DNA from: Salipiger mangrovisoli
GTDB taxonomy: Bacteria > Pseudomonadota > Alphaproteobacteria > Rhodobacterales > Rhodobacteraceae
Direction: 5' to 3'
DNA length: 64,000 nucleotides
Assembly (NCBI RefSeq): GCF_015223355.1
Contig: NZ_JADFFK010000003.1
Span: 62,001 to 126,000 of the forward strand
This document shows positions 27,198 to 36,150 of this stretch, piece by piece. Position 1 is the stretch's first letter; each line of letters starts with the position of its first letter. Position numbers and translations under genes: made by a program. A model generated the notes under the pieces. It made no database searches. It saw only the letters and a program-made list of their open reading frames with translations, and was not told the DNA's origin.

Positions 27198-28289
27198 ATG
27201 ACCGAGGCCCTGTTTACCCCCTTCACCGCCGGTGCCATCGAGATGGCCAACCGCGTGGTGATGGCTCCGCTCACCCGCAACCGCGCAGACAATGACACCG
27301 CCGAGGTGAATGACCTGCACGTCGAGTATTACCGCCAGCGTGCCGGCGCCGGCCTCATCGTGACCGAGGCTTCGCAGATCTCGCCGCAGGGCAAGGGCTA
27401 CATCCAGACGCCGGGCATCTATTCGCCGCGTCAGGTCGAGGCCTGGAAGAAGGTGACCGACGCCGTGCACGCCGAGGGCGGCAAGATCGTCATCCAGCTC
27501 TGGCATGTCGGCCGGATCAGTCACACTTCGCTGCAACCGGACGGGCAGGCCCCCGTTGCCCCCTCGGCCATCCCGGCAGGCGGCAAGACCTTCACGCTGA
27601 ATGGCTTCGAGGAAACCTCGACACCCCGTGCGGTGGAGACGGGCGAGATCGCCGGTATCGTCGCCGACTATCGCCACGCCGCCCGCGCCGCCATCGAGGC
27701 GGGCTTCGACGGGGTCGAGGTGCATGGCGCCAACGGCTACCTGATCGACCAGTTCCTGAAGACCGGCGCCAACCAGCGCGAGGACCAGTACGGCGGCTCG
27801 ATCGAGAACCGCGCGCGATTCCTCTTCGAGGTGCTGGATGCCGTGACGGACGAGATCGGCGCGGACCGCACCGGCCTGCGCCTGTCGCCCTTCTCGCCCG
27901 CGAACGGCATCAGCGATGCCGATCCCCAGCCGCTGTTCGAATACGTCGTGGGCAAGCTCAACGCCTACAAGCTGGCCTATCTGCACGTGGTCGAAGGCAC
28001 CACGGGCGGGCCGCGCGCGCTGAACGACGGTGAAAGCCTCGACAAGTTGCACGCGCTCTACGAGGGCGTCTGGATGGGCAACAACGGCTATGACCGCGAA
28101 ATGGCCATCGAGGCGGTCAAGTCGGGCAAGTCCGACCTCGTCGCCTTCGGTCGCCCGTTCATCTCCAACCCCGACCTCGTGACGCGCCTCGAGAAGGCCG
28201 CGCCGCTCAACGATGGCGATCAGGGCACCTTCTACGGCGGCGGGGCGGAGGGCTACACCGACTACCCGACGCTGACAGAAGCCGCCTGA
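27198..28289 (+). CDS. old yellow enzyme-type alkene reductase (NemA-like)
   Basis: 363 aa, typical for FMN-dependent OYE proteins that reduce activated C=C bonds, nitro-esters or N-ethylmaleimide. Landmarks are NRVVMAPLTRNRADNDTAEV, EASQISPQGKGYIQTPGIYS, IQLWHVGRISH, the FDGVEVHGANGYLIDQFLK motif with its two substrate-binding residues (here HGAN), NQREDQYGGSIENRARFLFE, and LVAFGRPFISNPDL for FMN phosphate binding. An AGGGAG site precedes the ATG. It stands alone before lon, with a possible hairpin (GCACCGG/CCGGTGC) after its stop. Confidence 0.93.
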   Translation: MTEALFTPFTAGAIEMANRVVMAPLTRNRADNDTAEVNDLHVEYYRQRAGAGLIVTEASQISPQGKGYIQTPGIYSPRQVEAWKKVTDAVHAEGGKIVIQLWHVGRISHTSLQPDGQAPVAPSAIPAGGKTFTLNGFEETSTPRAVETGEIAGIVADYRHAARAAIEAGFDGVEVHGANGYLIDQFLKTGANQREDQYGGSIENRARFLFEVLDAVTDEIGADRTGLRLSPFSPANGISDADPQPLFEYVVGKLNAYKLAYLHVVEGTTGGPRALNDGESLDKLHALYEGVWMGNNGYDREMAIEAVKSGKSDLVAFGRPFISNPDLVTRLEKAAPLNDGDQGTFYGGGAEGYTDYPTLTEAA

Positions 28290-28449
28290 GGGCGGTGGGG
28301 AGCGCGGCACCGGTGGTTTCCGGTGCTGCCGTTAAGGCTGTTGCAAGGTTTTGGTGCCGCGCCCCCCGCAATCTCCTGCCTTCCGCCAATTGCCCGCTTG
28401 CGCCCGGCGCAGCAGAGCGTCACATTGGTGGGAACCGGGTCCGGCGCGC

Positions 28450-28478
28450 TTGAAAAGCTAACGGCAGCGCCCCACCTG
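28450..28478 (+). promoter_or_regulatory. heat-shock (RpoH-like) promoter of lon
   Basis: CTTGAAA (28450-28456), a 14-nt spacer and CCCCACCT (28471-28478) match the sigma-32 pattern (CTTGAAA-N13-17-CCCCAT) apart from the last bases. It lies 75-100 nt upstream of the lon start, and lon is a classic heat-shock gene. Confidence 0.6.
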
Positions 28479-28552
28479 AATACCTCGACAGGGGACGGCA
28501 GAGGTCGCCGATATCCGGGGCCGGACCGTCCTGCCAGTAGCAAGGAATGCGT

Positions 28553-30958
28553 ATGCAACAGCCTCTCAACACATCCTATCCGGTGCTGCCGCTGCGGGAC
28601 ATCGTCGTCTTCCCGCACATGATCGTGCCGCTCTTCGTAGGGCGCGAGAAATCGGTGCACGCGCTGGAAGAGGTGATGGCCGACGACAAGCAGATCCTGC
28701 TTGCCGCCCAGATCGATCCCGCCGTCGACGATCCCGATTCCGACGGCATCTACAAGACCGGCGTGCTCGCCAACGTGCTGCAGCTGCTGAAGCTGCCCGA
28801 CGGCACCGTGAAGGTGCTGGTCGAGGGGCAGGCGCGCGTCAAGATCACCGAGTATCTCGACAACGCGCGCTTCTTCGAAGCCAAGGCCGAGTATCTTTCC
28901 GAGATGCCGGGCGACCCCGCCGCGATCACCGCGCTGGTGCGCACCGTGGCCGAGGAATTCGAGCGCTACGCCAAGGTCAAGAAGAACATCCCCGAAGAGG
29001 CACTGTCGGCGGTTTCCGAAACCACCGACCCGGCCAAGCTCGCCGACCTCGTGGCAGGCCATCTCGGCATCGAGGTGGAGCAGAAGCAGGAGCTTCTGGA
29101 AACGCTGCCGATCTCCGAGCGGCTCGAGAAGGTCTACGGCCTGATGCAGGGCGAGCTTTCGGTCCTGCAGGTCGAGAAGAAGATCAAGACCCGCGTCAAG
29201 TCGCAGATGGAGAAGACCCAGCGCGAGTACTACCTGAATGAGCAGATGAAGGCCATTCAGAAGGAACTCGGCGACGGCGAGGACGGCCAGAACGAGATCA
29301 ACGAGCTGGCCGAGAAGATCGAGGCGACCAAGCTCTCGAAGGAGGCCAGGGAAAAGGCCGACGCCGAGCTCAAGAAGCTGCGCAACATGAGCCCGATGTC
29401 CGCAGAGGCCACGGTCGTGCGCAACTACCTCGACTGGATGCTGTCGATTCCGTGGGGCGTGAAAAGCCGCGTGAAGAAGGATCTGGGCCGCGCCCAGGAG
29501 ATCCTCGATCACGACCACTACAGCCTCGACAAGGTCAAGGAACGCATCGTCGAGTATCTCGCGGTGCAGGCGCGCAGCCAGAAGCTGAAGGGGCCGATCC
29601 TCTGCCTCGTCGGCCCGCCGGGCGTGGGCAAGACCTCGCTGGGCAAGTCGATGGCCAAGGCCACCGGGCGCGAGTTCATCCGTATCTCGCTGGGCGGCGT
29701 GCGTGACGAGTCCGAGATCCGCGGCCACCGCCGGACCTATATCGGCTCGATGCCGGGCAAGATCATCCAGGCACTGAAAAAGGCCAAGACCACCAACCCG
29801 CTCATCCTGCTCGACGAGATCGACAAGATGGGTCAGGACTTCCGGGGCGATCCGGCCTCCGCGATGCTCGAGGTGCTCGACCCCGAACAGAACGGCACCT
29901 TCGTCGACCACTACCTCGAGGTGGAGTACGACCTGTCGAACGTCATGTTCGTGACGACCTCGAACTCGTACAACATGCCGGGGCCGCTGCTCGACCGGAT
30001 GGAGATCATTCCGCTCTCGGGCTACACCGAGGACGAGAAGCTCGAGATCGCCAAGCGCCACCTGCTCGACAAGCAGATCAAGGCGCATGGCCTCAAGAAG
30101 GGCGAGTTCTCGGTCACCGACGAGGCGCTCACCGACATCCTGCGCTACTACACGCGCGAAGCCGGTGTGCGGAACCTCGAGCGCGAGGTGGCCAAGCTGG
30201 CGCGGAAAGCCGTGACCAAGATCGTCAAGGGCGAGACCAAGCATGTCGAGGTGACCTCGGCGAACCTCGACGGCTTCCTGGGCGTGAAGAAGTTCCGCTA
30301 CGGGCTGGCCGAGGAGGAAAGCCAGGTGGGTGTGGTCACCGGCCTCGCCTACACCTCGGTGGGTGGGGATCTCTTGCAGATCGAGGCGCTGCGCCTGCCG
30401 GGCAAGGGCCGGATGAAGACCACCGGCAAGCTCGGCGACGTGATGAAGGAGTCGATCGAGGCCGCCTCCAGCTACGTCCGCTCGATCTCGCCGCAGATCG
30501 GGGTGAAACCGCCGAAGTTCGACAAGATGGACATCCACGTCCACGTGCCGGACGGTGCCACGCCCAAGGACGGCCCCTCGGCCGGCCTGGCGATGGTGAC
30601 GGCGATCGTCTCGGTGCTGACCGGTCTGCCGGTGCGCAAGGACATCGCCATGACCGGCGAGGTCACCCTGCGCGGCAATGCCTCCGCCATCGGCGGGCTC
30701 AAGGAGAAACTGCTCGCGGCGCTGCGGGGGGGCATCAAGACGGTGTTCATCCCCGAGGAGAACGAGAAGGACCTCGCCGAGCTGCCGGACAACGTGAAGC
30801 AGGGGCTCGAGATCATCCCGGTCAAGCACGTCTCGGAGGTGCTGGAGATGGCGCTCATCGGCAAGCCCGAGCCCATCGAGTGGGACGAGGAGGCCGAGGA
30901 GGCCGCCGCCGCCCTGCGTGCCAAGGAAGACAAGGGCACCGGCGCCACGGCGCACTGA
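28553..30958 (+). CDS. lon: endopeptidase La (ATP-dependent protease Lon)
   Basis: 801 aa. N-terminal substrate domain from [20 protein letters not shown]. Walker A is GPPGVGKTS, Walker B is [10 protein letters not shown]. The AAA text includes [20 protein letters not shown]. The C-terminal Ser-Lys protease has DGPSAGLAM (catalytic Ser) and [15 protein letters not shown] (catalytic Lys in KEKL). It degrades misfolded and regulatory proteins. The ATG at 28553 has AAGGA 7 nt upstream; an ATG at 28547 is in frame but too close to that site. Confidence 0.97.
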   Translation: MQQPLNTSYPVLPLRDIVVFPHMIVPLFVGREKSVHALEEVMADDKQILLAAQIDPAVDDPDSDGIYKTGVLANVLQLLKLPDGTVKVLVEGQARVKITEYLDNARFFEAKAEYLSEMPGDPAAITALVRTVAEEFERYAKVKKNIPEEALSAVSETTDPAKLADLVAGHLGIEVEQKQELLETLPISERLEKVYGLMQGELSVLQVEKKIKTRVKSQMEKTQREYYLNEQMKAIQKELGDGEDGQNEINELAEKIEATKLSKEAREKADAELKKLRNMSPMSAEATVVRNYLDWMLSIPWGVKSRVKKDLGRAQEILDHDHYSLDKVKERIVEYLAVQARSQKLKGPILCLVGPPGVGKTSLGKSMAKATGREFIRISLGGVRDESEIRGHRRTYIGSMPGKIIQALKKAKTTNPLILLDEIDKMGQDFRGDPASAMLEVLDPEQNGTFVDHYLEVEYDLSNVMFVTTSNSYNMPGPLLDRMEIIPLSGYTEDEKLEIAKRHLLDKQIKAHGLKKGEFSVTDEALTDILRYYTREAGVRNLEREVAKLARKAVTKIVKGETKHVEVTSANLDGFLGVKKFRYGLAEEESQVGVVTGLAYTSVGGDLLQIEALRLPGKGRMKTTGKLGDVMKESIEAASSYVRSISPQIGVKPPKFDKMDIHVHVPDGATPKDGPSAGLAMVTAIVSVLTGLPVRKDIAMTGEVTLRGNASAIGGLKEKLLAALRGGIKTVFIPEENEKDLAELPDNVKQGLEIIPVKHVSEVLEMALIGKPEPIEWDEEAEEAAAALRAKEDKGTGATAH

Positions 30959-30982
30959 CCGGTGCCACGGCACAAAGCTTCA

Positions 30983-31006
30983 GGGGCGGGCCTTCGGGTC
31001 CGCCCC
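30983..31006 (+). terminator. lon terminator
   Basis: GGGGCGGGCC (30983-30992) pairs with GGTCCGCCCC (30997-31006) around a UUCG tetraloop, 25 nt after the lon stop. It is followed by TTCGCGTTTCC, a weak U-tract. Stem quality and position make it the likely terminator. Confidence 0.65.
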
Positions 31007-31241
31007 TTCGCGTTTCCATCGATTGCCCGTCAGCGCATCGCCTTTCTTCTAGGCCCAAATATCCCGGGGGAGGCCGCGCCAGCGGACGGGGGCAGAGCCC
31101 CCAAGATCCCCGACGGCCGGGCCATGCGCCGCGGCGGCCGCGCCCTCCGGGATGTCGTCGCGGCATGCCGAAAGATTTGTGAATTTTTTGCCCCGCTCCC
31201 TCTTGCGCCCCCCATGCCATATGAGTAAAAGCCCGCCTACC

Positions 31242-31316
31242 GGGTGATTAGCTCAGTGGTAGAGCGCTTCGTTCACATCGAAGATGTCAGGAGTTCAAAT
31301 CTCTTATCACCCACCA
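31242..31316 (+). tRNA. tRNA-Val(CAC)
   Basis: 75 nt. The acceptor stem GGGTGAT pairs with ATCACCC, followed by A and an encoded CCA. The D arm has TAGCTCAGTGGTAGAGC. The anticodon arm CTTCG-TTCACAT-CGAAG gives anticodon CAC, reading GUG valine codons. The T arm AGGAG-TTCAAAT-CTCTT has one G-U pair. Confidence 0.95.
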
Positions 31317-31323
31317 CTCTTCC

Positions 31324-31362
31324 AAGAGGCGCGCTGTCCGGTTTCCCCGAGGCGCGCCTCTT
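31324..31362 (+). terminator. terminator of tRNA-Val(CAC)
   Basis: AAGAGGCGCGC (31324-31334) pairs perfectly with GCGCGCCTCTT (31352-31362), loop 17 nt, followed by CTCGTTTC. It lies 7 nt after the tRNA and is a plausible intrinsic terminator. Confidence 0.6.
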
Positions 31363-31393
31363 CTCGTTTCTGGACCTGCGGTCCCGCCGCCGC

Positions 31394-31588
31394 TCAGCCG
31401 CGGTAGCGCAGCGGAGGTGGCGGCGGCGGGCCGCCATCAGCCAAGCCTATGTCGCGCGCCAGCCAGGCATCCGAGCAAAGTTCGGCGCTGCGCCGCGCGA
31501 TCCGCCGCGCGATGCGCCAACGCCGGAAGGTTTCGAAAAGGCGGCGGCGCGCGGGCTGCGGGCCAGTTTTCGGGATAGGGGCGGTCAC
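31394..31588 (-). CDS. DUF1127 small basic protein
   Basis: 64 aa. FETFRRWRIARRIARRSAEL and then CSDAWLARDIGL is the DUF1127 signature, an Arg-rich helix ending in DIGL. A short poly-Pro run (GGPPPPPPLRYRG) forms the C terminus. The GTG at 31588 has an AAGGAG site 7 nt upstream, better than the in-frame alternative at 31654. DUF1127 proteins are small, often stress-linked and in some alphaproteobacteria affect RNA turnover and phosphate metabolism. The gene is divergent from soxR with a soxR box between them. Confidence 0.75.
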   Translation of the reverse strand: MTAPIPKTGPQPARRRLFETFRRWRIARRIARRSAELCSDAWLARDIGLADGGPPPPPPLRYRG

Positions 31589-31633
31589 TGTCTGTCTCCT
31601 TGCAGAGTCGCGGAATGCCTGTGAAACTGCTTT

Positions 31634-31649
31634 CTCAAGTCCACTTGAG
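31634..31649. promoter_or_regulatory. SoxR box between DUF1127 gene and soxR
   Basis: CTCAAGT-CC-ACTTGAG is a perfect inverted repeat almost identical to the SoxR operator core (CCTCAAGTTAACTTGAGG). On the minus strand TTGACC precedes it as a -35, so it fills the long spacer expected of a MerR-family-regulated promoter reading towards the DUF1127 gene. Confidence 0.75.
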
Positions 31650-31677
31650 GTCAAGCAGAGTTTCCAAAGGAGGCGTC

Positions 31678-32157
31678 GTGCCGCGCCCGCTGCCCCGCAG
31701 ACGTATCAACGACCTCAGCGTCGGCGAAGTCGCCGCCCGCGCTGGCGTCGCGGTTTCGACGCTGCATTTCTACGAATCCGAGGGCCTCATCGAAAGCTGG
31801 CGCACCGAGGCCAACCATCGCCGCTACGACCGACGCGAATTGCGCCGCATCGCGGTGATCCGCATGGCACAGCAGCTGGGGATCCCCTTGGCGGAGATCC
31901 GCGAGATGCTGTCGGCCGTGCCGCGCGACAGGGCGCTTTCGAGGGCCGACTGGCAGGCGGTATCACGGGGCTGGCGCGCCCGGCTCGATGCCCGAATTCG
32001 CAAGCTTGAGCAGCTGCGCGACAACCTTGACGGTTGCATCGGCTGCGGCTGCCTGTCGCTGGAGACGTGCCCGCTCTACAATCCTTCCGACCGGCGTGGA
32101 CACGAGGGTCCGGGGCCGCGCGCGTGGATCGACGAAATGACGAAGGATCAGGCTTGA
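31678..32157 (+). CDS. soxR: redox-sensitive transcriptional activator SoxR
   Basis: 159-aa MerR-family protein. The N-terminal winged helix starts DLSVGEVAARAGVAVSTLHF and YESEGLIES with NHRRYDRR. A dimerisation helix follows. The redox site is CIGCGCLSLETC (CX2CXCX5C), which holds the [2Fe-2S] cluster oxidised by redox-cycling compounds. The GTG at 31678 has an AGGAGG site 5 nt away. Non-enteric SoxR proteins usually control a few small transport or reductase genes; here the DUF1127 gene shares its operator. Confidence 0.94.
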   Translation: MPRPLPRRRINDLSVGEVAARAGVAVSTLHFYESEGLIESWRTEANHRRYDRRELRRIAVIRMAQQLGIPLAEIREMLSAVPRDRALSRADWQAVSRGWRARLDARIRKLEQLRDNLDGCIGCGCLSLETCPLYNPSDRRGHEGPGPRAWIDEMTKDQA

Positions 32158-32191
32158 AAGCCGCCGGAAGCTTGGCTAAACCGCCCCTCAC

Positions 32192-32267
<76 letters not shown>

Positions 32268-32274
32268 TTTTCAA

Positions 32275-33427
32275 TCACTTAGCGGATTCGCTGTCCTCTG
32301 GGTTCCGAATTTCGGGAATCTGTTTCCCAAAGTCCGGTAGCAGCAACACCGTCTCGCGGTTCATGTGCTCAACCTCTGCGCATCTTGCGTAATGCTTCGA
32401 CATGCGCTCAGACAGGTGCCCGAGCATTGCCTGAACGCGCTGGATGCCGCCGAATAGTTCGGGGTTTCGGGCAACGGTGTTGGCGATGACTGTGGCGTGC
32501 GTCGTTCGCAGGCCGTGGAAGGTCGGGCGGAAGTGCCCGGCTTCGATTTCCTCGACAGAGTGGGGCCGCAACTTGAGGCGGATCAGCTCCTTGGTCCAGG
32601 ACGCGCCGAAGCCTTTCCCCCAAGGTTTGCCGCGGCTGTTGGTCGACACGGGCAGGGCGGGGGGCGACGATCTGAGCCTTGCGCCGCGCTGCGCGTTCTT
32701 CCTCGATGATCGCCAGAACGACCGGGTGCAGGGGGACAGTCACCGGATTGCCGGTCTTACCCTGCTCGATGGTCCAGATGCCGTCTCGAATCTGGGTCTC
32801 GCACATGCCGATCACGTCAGCGCGGCGCTGCCCGGTATAGAGCGCGACCAGGGCGATCTTCACGATATGCCGCTTGCCTCGGCCAATCAGGATTTCGAGC
32901 CGGTCGTCAGGCCATGGCTCATGGGTCTCCTCGCTGTGCACGCGCTCGATCCGGCGGCAGGGGTTGTCGTCTGCAAAGCCTCGCGTTCTGCCCCAGCTGA
33001 ACACTGCGCTCATGTCGTCAAGCCGCCGGTTGGCAGTCGCTGGGCGATCAGAAAGACTATCGTAGACCGCCTGCACATGGATGGGCCGGATTTGGTCAGC
33101 GTCGAAGGCGCCCCAGCGATCAGCCATCAGGTCCAGGGCGTAGTCCCGAAGGAGCCGGCTCGCTTTGGGGAGCCTGGCATATCTCGCGCTGTCTTTGTGG
33201 TCTCGGATAAGGCGGGCGATTGCCTTCGGGCTCTCGAACTCTCCTGGGACTGTGCCGAAGGCTTCGTGGTGCGCCGCGTTGTAAGCTGCGCGGTATTCGG
33301 CATCGAACGGATGCGGAAGTGAGCGGCGAAGCTCCTTGCCCTTACGCACCAGACGGAAGAAGAAGTACTCCTTGCTCCGCGCAACCTTGCGCTGAACATT
33401 CTTCTCATGGCGGATGTCGCCGGCCAC
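32275..33427 (-). pseudogene. tyrosine-recombinase integrase of the tRNA-Val island, frameshifted
   Basis: The first frame (33427 to about 32660) has the SAM-like core-binding domain (YALDLMADRWGAFDADQIRP) and the start of the catalytic domain with the first Arg in LYTGQRRADVIG and the Lys in IEQGKTG. At a run of six G (32659-32664) one extra base shifts the frame. The second frame (ending at 32275) continues with GASWTKELIRLKLRP, HGLRTTHATVIA (HxxR), MLGHLSERMSKHYAR (His and catalytic Tyr). Removing one G gives a complete integrase of about 380 aa. It is either a recent inactivation or a base-calling error in a homopolymer. Confidence 0.85.
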
Positions 33428-33692
33428 GGCCGGCCCTCAGGATTGGATCGGCATCGTCGGGCGACTCTGCCGCGCCATCGATGAATTTTTCAACCTCCGA
33501 CCACTTCCATCGGGTCGCTCCGCTCGGCATCTTCCGCGGCTTGGGCAGGTGGCCCTCGCGTGTCCAGTCCCAGATCGTGCTCTCGGAGATGTCCATCAAG
33601 ACGCCAAGCGTCTTCGCGCTGACATATGCCACCGGTCGGGCCTCGACGCCGAACTCCGCGGGCTGCACATGGGTGATGCGATCGGGCGGCAT
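33405..33692 (-). CDS. helix-turn-helix excisionase-like protein
   Basis: 95 aa. VAYVSAKTLGVLMDISESTI, then WDWTREGHLPKPRKMPSGAT and RWKWSEVEKFIDG, is the winged-helix MerR/Xis/AlpA pattern. It overlaps the integrase start by 23 nt, as many recombination directionality factors do. It probably controls excision of the island or expression of the integrase. Confidence 0.75.
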   Translation of the reverse strand: MPPDRITHVQPAEFGVEARPVAYVSAKTLGVLMDISESTIWDWTREGHLPKPRKMPSGATRWKWSEVEKFIDGAAESPDDADPILRAGRGRRHPP

Positions 33693-33957
33693 GCCTCCAG
33701 CTCCTTCTATCGGGGGTTAGTTGGACTGGTCGCGTGCGGGGACAGGCCTGCGCGCGATGCGTTCCAGGGGCGAGCTCGCGCATGGCGATCTCGACTGCGT
33801 CGGCGGTGCCGCGTTTTTGCAGACAGGTTCTCTGCAGACCCATGCGGCCGACCATCGCCGGCAGCTCTTCGGCGCTGTCCGCGATCATGTGGCTCATCTT
33901 CATGCGCCGGAAGCGCCTCACGGTGGTGCGATACGTATCGTCGACGTAGACGGTCAT
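33490..33957 (-). CDS. DUF4031-domain protein, C-terminus doubtful
   Basis: The first 60 residues (MTVYVDDTYRTTVRRFRRMK, MSHMIADSAEELPAMVGRMG) follow the DUF4031 pattern common in phages and islands. Beyond about residue 65 the frame is Arg/Pro/His-rich and lies antiparallel-free but out of frame over the excisionase gene for 200 nt. That suggests the genuine end was lost by a frameshift near 33760. The ATG at 33957 has a GGAGG site and overlaps the previous stop (ATGA). Function unknown. Confidence 0.5.
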   Translation of the reverse strand: MTVYVDDTYRTTVRRFRRMKMSHMIADSAEELPAMVGRMGLQRTCLQKRGTADAVEIAMRELAPGTHRAQACPRTRPVQLTPDRRSWRHAARSHHPCAARGVRRRGPTGGICQREDAWRLDGHLREHDLGLDTRGPPAQAAEDAERSDPMEVVGG

Positions 33958-34181
33958 ACTCTCGCCTCCACAGCATCTAGTGATTGAAATTTCTGGGAAT
34001 TGAGTGATCCAAGAATCTCGGCAACCGCGGGCTGAACGGTCTCGACAGACTCAGCGTGCTCACTCAGCGTTAATATAGTCCGTGAGTGGGCTGACGCGCC
34101 CGAAGACTCCTTGGTGCAAAACGCCGGAATTATCCCGGTGCTGAGGGTGAGGGCAAAACTTTGAAGGAAGAACTTTTTCAT
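33954..34181 (-). CDS. small putative exported protein
   Basis: 75 aa starting MKKFFLQSFALTLSTGIIPA, a signal-peptide-like N terminus, followed by a Ser/Thr/Glu-rich part. Support is the ATGA overlap with the DUF4031 gene and the hydrophobic start; no good ribosome site is seen and no family is recognised. The following 215 nt upstream to the next gene hold nothing I can name. Confidence 0.35.
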   Translation of the reverse strand: MKKFFLQSFALTLSTGIIPAFCTKESSGASAHSRTILTLSEHAESVETVQPAVAEILGSLNSQKFQSLDAVEARV

Positions 34182-34396
34182 TACCAGTTGCCCCGGTTTG
34201 GACAATTTGCCCCCAATCCGGGGCATTTGGTGGGTGACGCCACTCACGCCGTGGGTCCCTTCATCGCAAATCCGCCCCACTGGTCAGCCCATGCAGCCGC
34301 CATGCCGGCGAACGTCTTGCTCCGGAACTTCCATCGGTCGGGCCCAGGCGGCGCGCGGTGGATTGCGGACCAGCGCTCATGCTCGTCGGTGCCCGG

Positions 34397-34897
34397 TCAC
34401 TGCGGCGTCAGCTTGTTGGTCGGCACCAGCTCGGGCAGGTTCCGAAGGTGGAGGCCTGTCGCCTTGAAGGCGGGATCGCCGAAGCACCACGGCTGGACGA
34501 TCTGAGGCTTGGCCCAATTCCGGATCCTCTCGCGGGCATGTCGGTGCACAACGGAGTTCTCTACGGCCACGTGCGGGATCGGAGCGTTCAGGCACTCGCT
34601 GAACAGGTCCGCGCCCTCGTCGAGCTCGGACCACATCTCCTCGCGACTGCGCCCGGCCGGCGGCACAGAAAGCCACCGGACGCCGGAATTCCAGAGACGC
34701 GTGCAGGGCGGGTTGCCGATCATGAGCAGGTCCCAGCCCCACGGCAGCACGTTCCGGATATCGTTCTGGATGTGCCGGTTGGCGGGCGCGTCCGCGGGCA
34801 GGATATCGCACTGCCACGCGGCGATGCCGCGCTTGCGTAGCTCTTCGAGCACGACGCACGAAGTGGCACATCCGACGAGGGCGCGAAGGGCGCGCAT
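34397..34897 (-). CDS. phage-type DNA methyltransferase-like protein
   Basis: 166 aa. MRALRALVGCATSCVVLEEL, AAWQCDILPADAPANRHIQN, LMIGNPPCTRLWNSGVRWLS (NPPCT in place of the usual FPPCT), PIPHVAVENSVVH and IVQPWCFGDPAFKATGLHLR follow a phage family usually annotated as DNA cytosine methyltransferase-like. That family normally ends some residues after PTNxV; here the stop follows PTNKLTPQ, so the tail is short. It may modify phage DNA, or be decaying cargo. Confidence 0.6.
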   Translation of the reverse strand: MRALRALVGCATSCVVLEELRKRGIAAWQCDILPADAPANRHIQNDIRNVLPWGWDLLMIGNPPCTRLWNSGVRWLSVPPAGRSREEMWSELDEGADLFSECLNAPIPHVAVENSVVHRHARERIRNWAKPQIVQPWCFGDPAFKATGLHLRNLPELVPTNKLTPQ

Positions 34898-35229
34898 CTC
34901 CTACGTCGAGGGGCCCGTCTCGAGCGGTCAGAACGTGGTGCTCTGGCTGACCGTCGCGCGCACCCGGCTCGGGAAGAACTGCCGTCTCGCCGACTGGACG
35001 CCGCTCTTCTCGGACAGCCGCAACGTACCCCTTGCGGGGACGCGTCCGCATCCGAGCGGGGTCCGCCGGCAGATCGGGTACCATTTCGAAAAGCTCCGGG
35101 TCGAGATGGTGCCGCCGCCTGGGCTCTTGCCTGGGCGGATCGAGCTTTACCTGGTGCTCGACTATGACTGTGCCGCGCGTCCCGGACCGAACGGACGTGG
35201 TGACTTACCAGCTCTTGGGGTGAGGTGAG
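34890..35229 (+). pseudogene. C-terminal fragment of a possible phage structural protein
   Basis: In one plus-strand frame the text reads YVEGPVSSGQNVVLWLTVAR, NCRLADWTPLFSDSRNVPLA, PSGVRRQIGYHFEKLRVEMV and LPGRIELYLVLDYDC. It looks like a beta-rich domain, but there is no start codon in a sensible place: it overlaps the start of the divergent methyltransferase gene. I do not recognise the family; phage origin is inferred from the neighbours. Confidence 0.35.
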
Positions 35230-35573
35230 CGCGACCGATGGGCCGGGGAAGCCCTCACTGAAAAGCGCAACCCTCGGGACGGGAGCAAAACGTGCCTAGT
35301 GGGGAAGAGGTGGTCGCGCTCTTTGCCACGGTTACGTTGCGGTAAGGTCAGGGGGTATGCCGGCTGGAAGCAGTGGTAACATTCTGTGGCTGAAATGTCT
35401 CGGGATTGAGGTCCATCCCTGAACCCTTGGCGCTGGCGCGACACCCTTGTCAGCTGCCCTTCGGCGGGTGAGTGACCGCCGCGCAGCATCGTTCAATGGA
35501 AGTGCTCCTCGACCCACGCAGGGAAAGTGTCACGCCTGGCCTCAACCTTAGAACGAACCTACCCTTTTGCAAG
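35230..35573. other. intergenic phage-remnant DNA, no gene recognised
   Basis: About 340 nt with no convincing coding frame on either strand. Its right end carries CCTACCCTTTTGC directly before an intrinsic terminator. Confidence 0.4.
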
Positions 35574-35598
35574 GCCCCGCCATCGCGCGGGGCTTTTT
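35574..35598 (+). terminator. intrinsic terminator just upstream of the amidase gene
   Basis: GCCCCGC (35574-35580) pairs with GCGGGGC (35587-35593) around CATCGC and is followed by TTTTT. It ends 13 nt before the amidase start, so it either terminated a lost upstream tail gene or attenuates the amidase. Confidence 0.75.
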
Positions 35599-35611
35599 CA
35601 TGGAGATCGCA

Positions 35612-36150
35612 ATGCGACAGGAAATCCACGCCCTCCAGGCGGGGGCGAATGCGCTCGGCTTTTCGGCCGGGCGCGCAGATGGCCTCTGGGGGCCGAAGAC
35701 CGAGGCGGGCCTGCTGGCGCTGCTGGCGGCGCAAGAGGGCCGTTGGGGCGATCCGGTCGCGGCGATGCTTCGGGCGATCATCGACCTCGGCTATCTTGCC
35801 GCCGGGCCGGTCAGCCGTGTCTGGACGCCCGAGCTTGACCTTGGCCTGCGCGCCCTTGTCGAGGCCGATGGGCTGCCGCGCGCGGGCGCGATCGTTGAGG
35901 ATGTGACGGTGTCGCCCGGCTGGGGCGGCTGGGTCTCGCACGAGAAACAGGTGCTTCAGGGGAGCGCCGGCTTCCTGGTGAGCCTCTTCGTGCTGCACAC
36001 CACGGCGACCTCGGCGACCTGGTGGAAGGGCAAGTCCAATCGGCAGATGTTCGAGGAAGTGCGCGGCTGGCACCTCGCCAATGGCTGGCGCGACATCGGC
36101 TATCACGGGCTGATCTTCCCGGATGGCGAGGTGATCGGGCGTGCCGTTCG
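35612..36150 (+). pseudogene. N-terminal part of a phage peptidoglycan amidase
   Basis: The ATG at 35612 has a GGAG site. Residues 1-40 resemble a peptidoglycan-binding repeat (LQAGANALGFSAGRADGLWG, PKTEAGLLALL). From about residue 125 an N-acetylmuramoyl-L-alanine amidase fold begins: LFVLHTTATSATWW and GWHLANGWRDIGYHGLIFPD with two zinc-ligand-like His, ending GEVIGR. At about 36140 the frame leaves the amidase text and enters an unrelated gene, so the catalytic domain is cut off. Phage lysis origin. Confidence 0.65.

Noticed and set aside
28262-30973. 903-codon open frame on the minus strand
   Set aside because: It is the antisense shadow of lon; the text is His/Arg/Gln/Leu-rich without motifs, as GC-rich codon bias produces.
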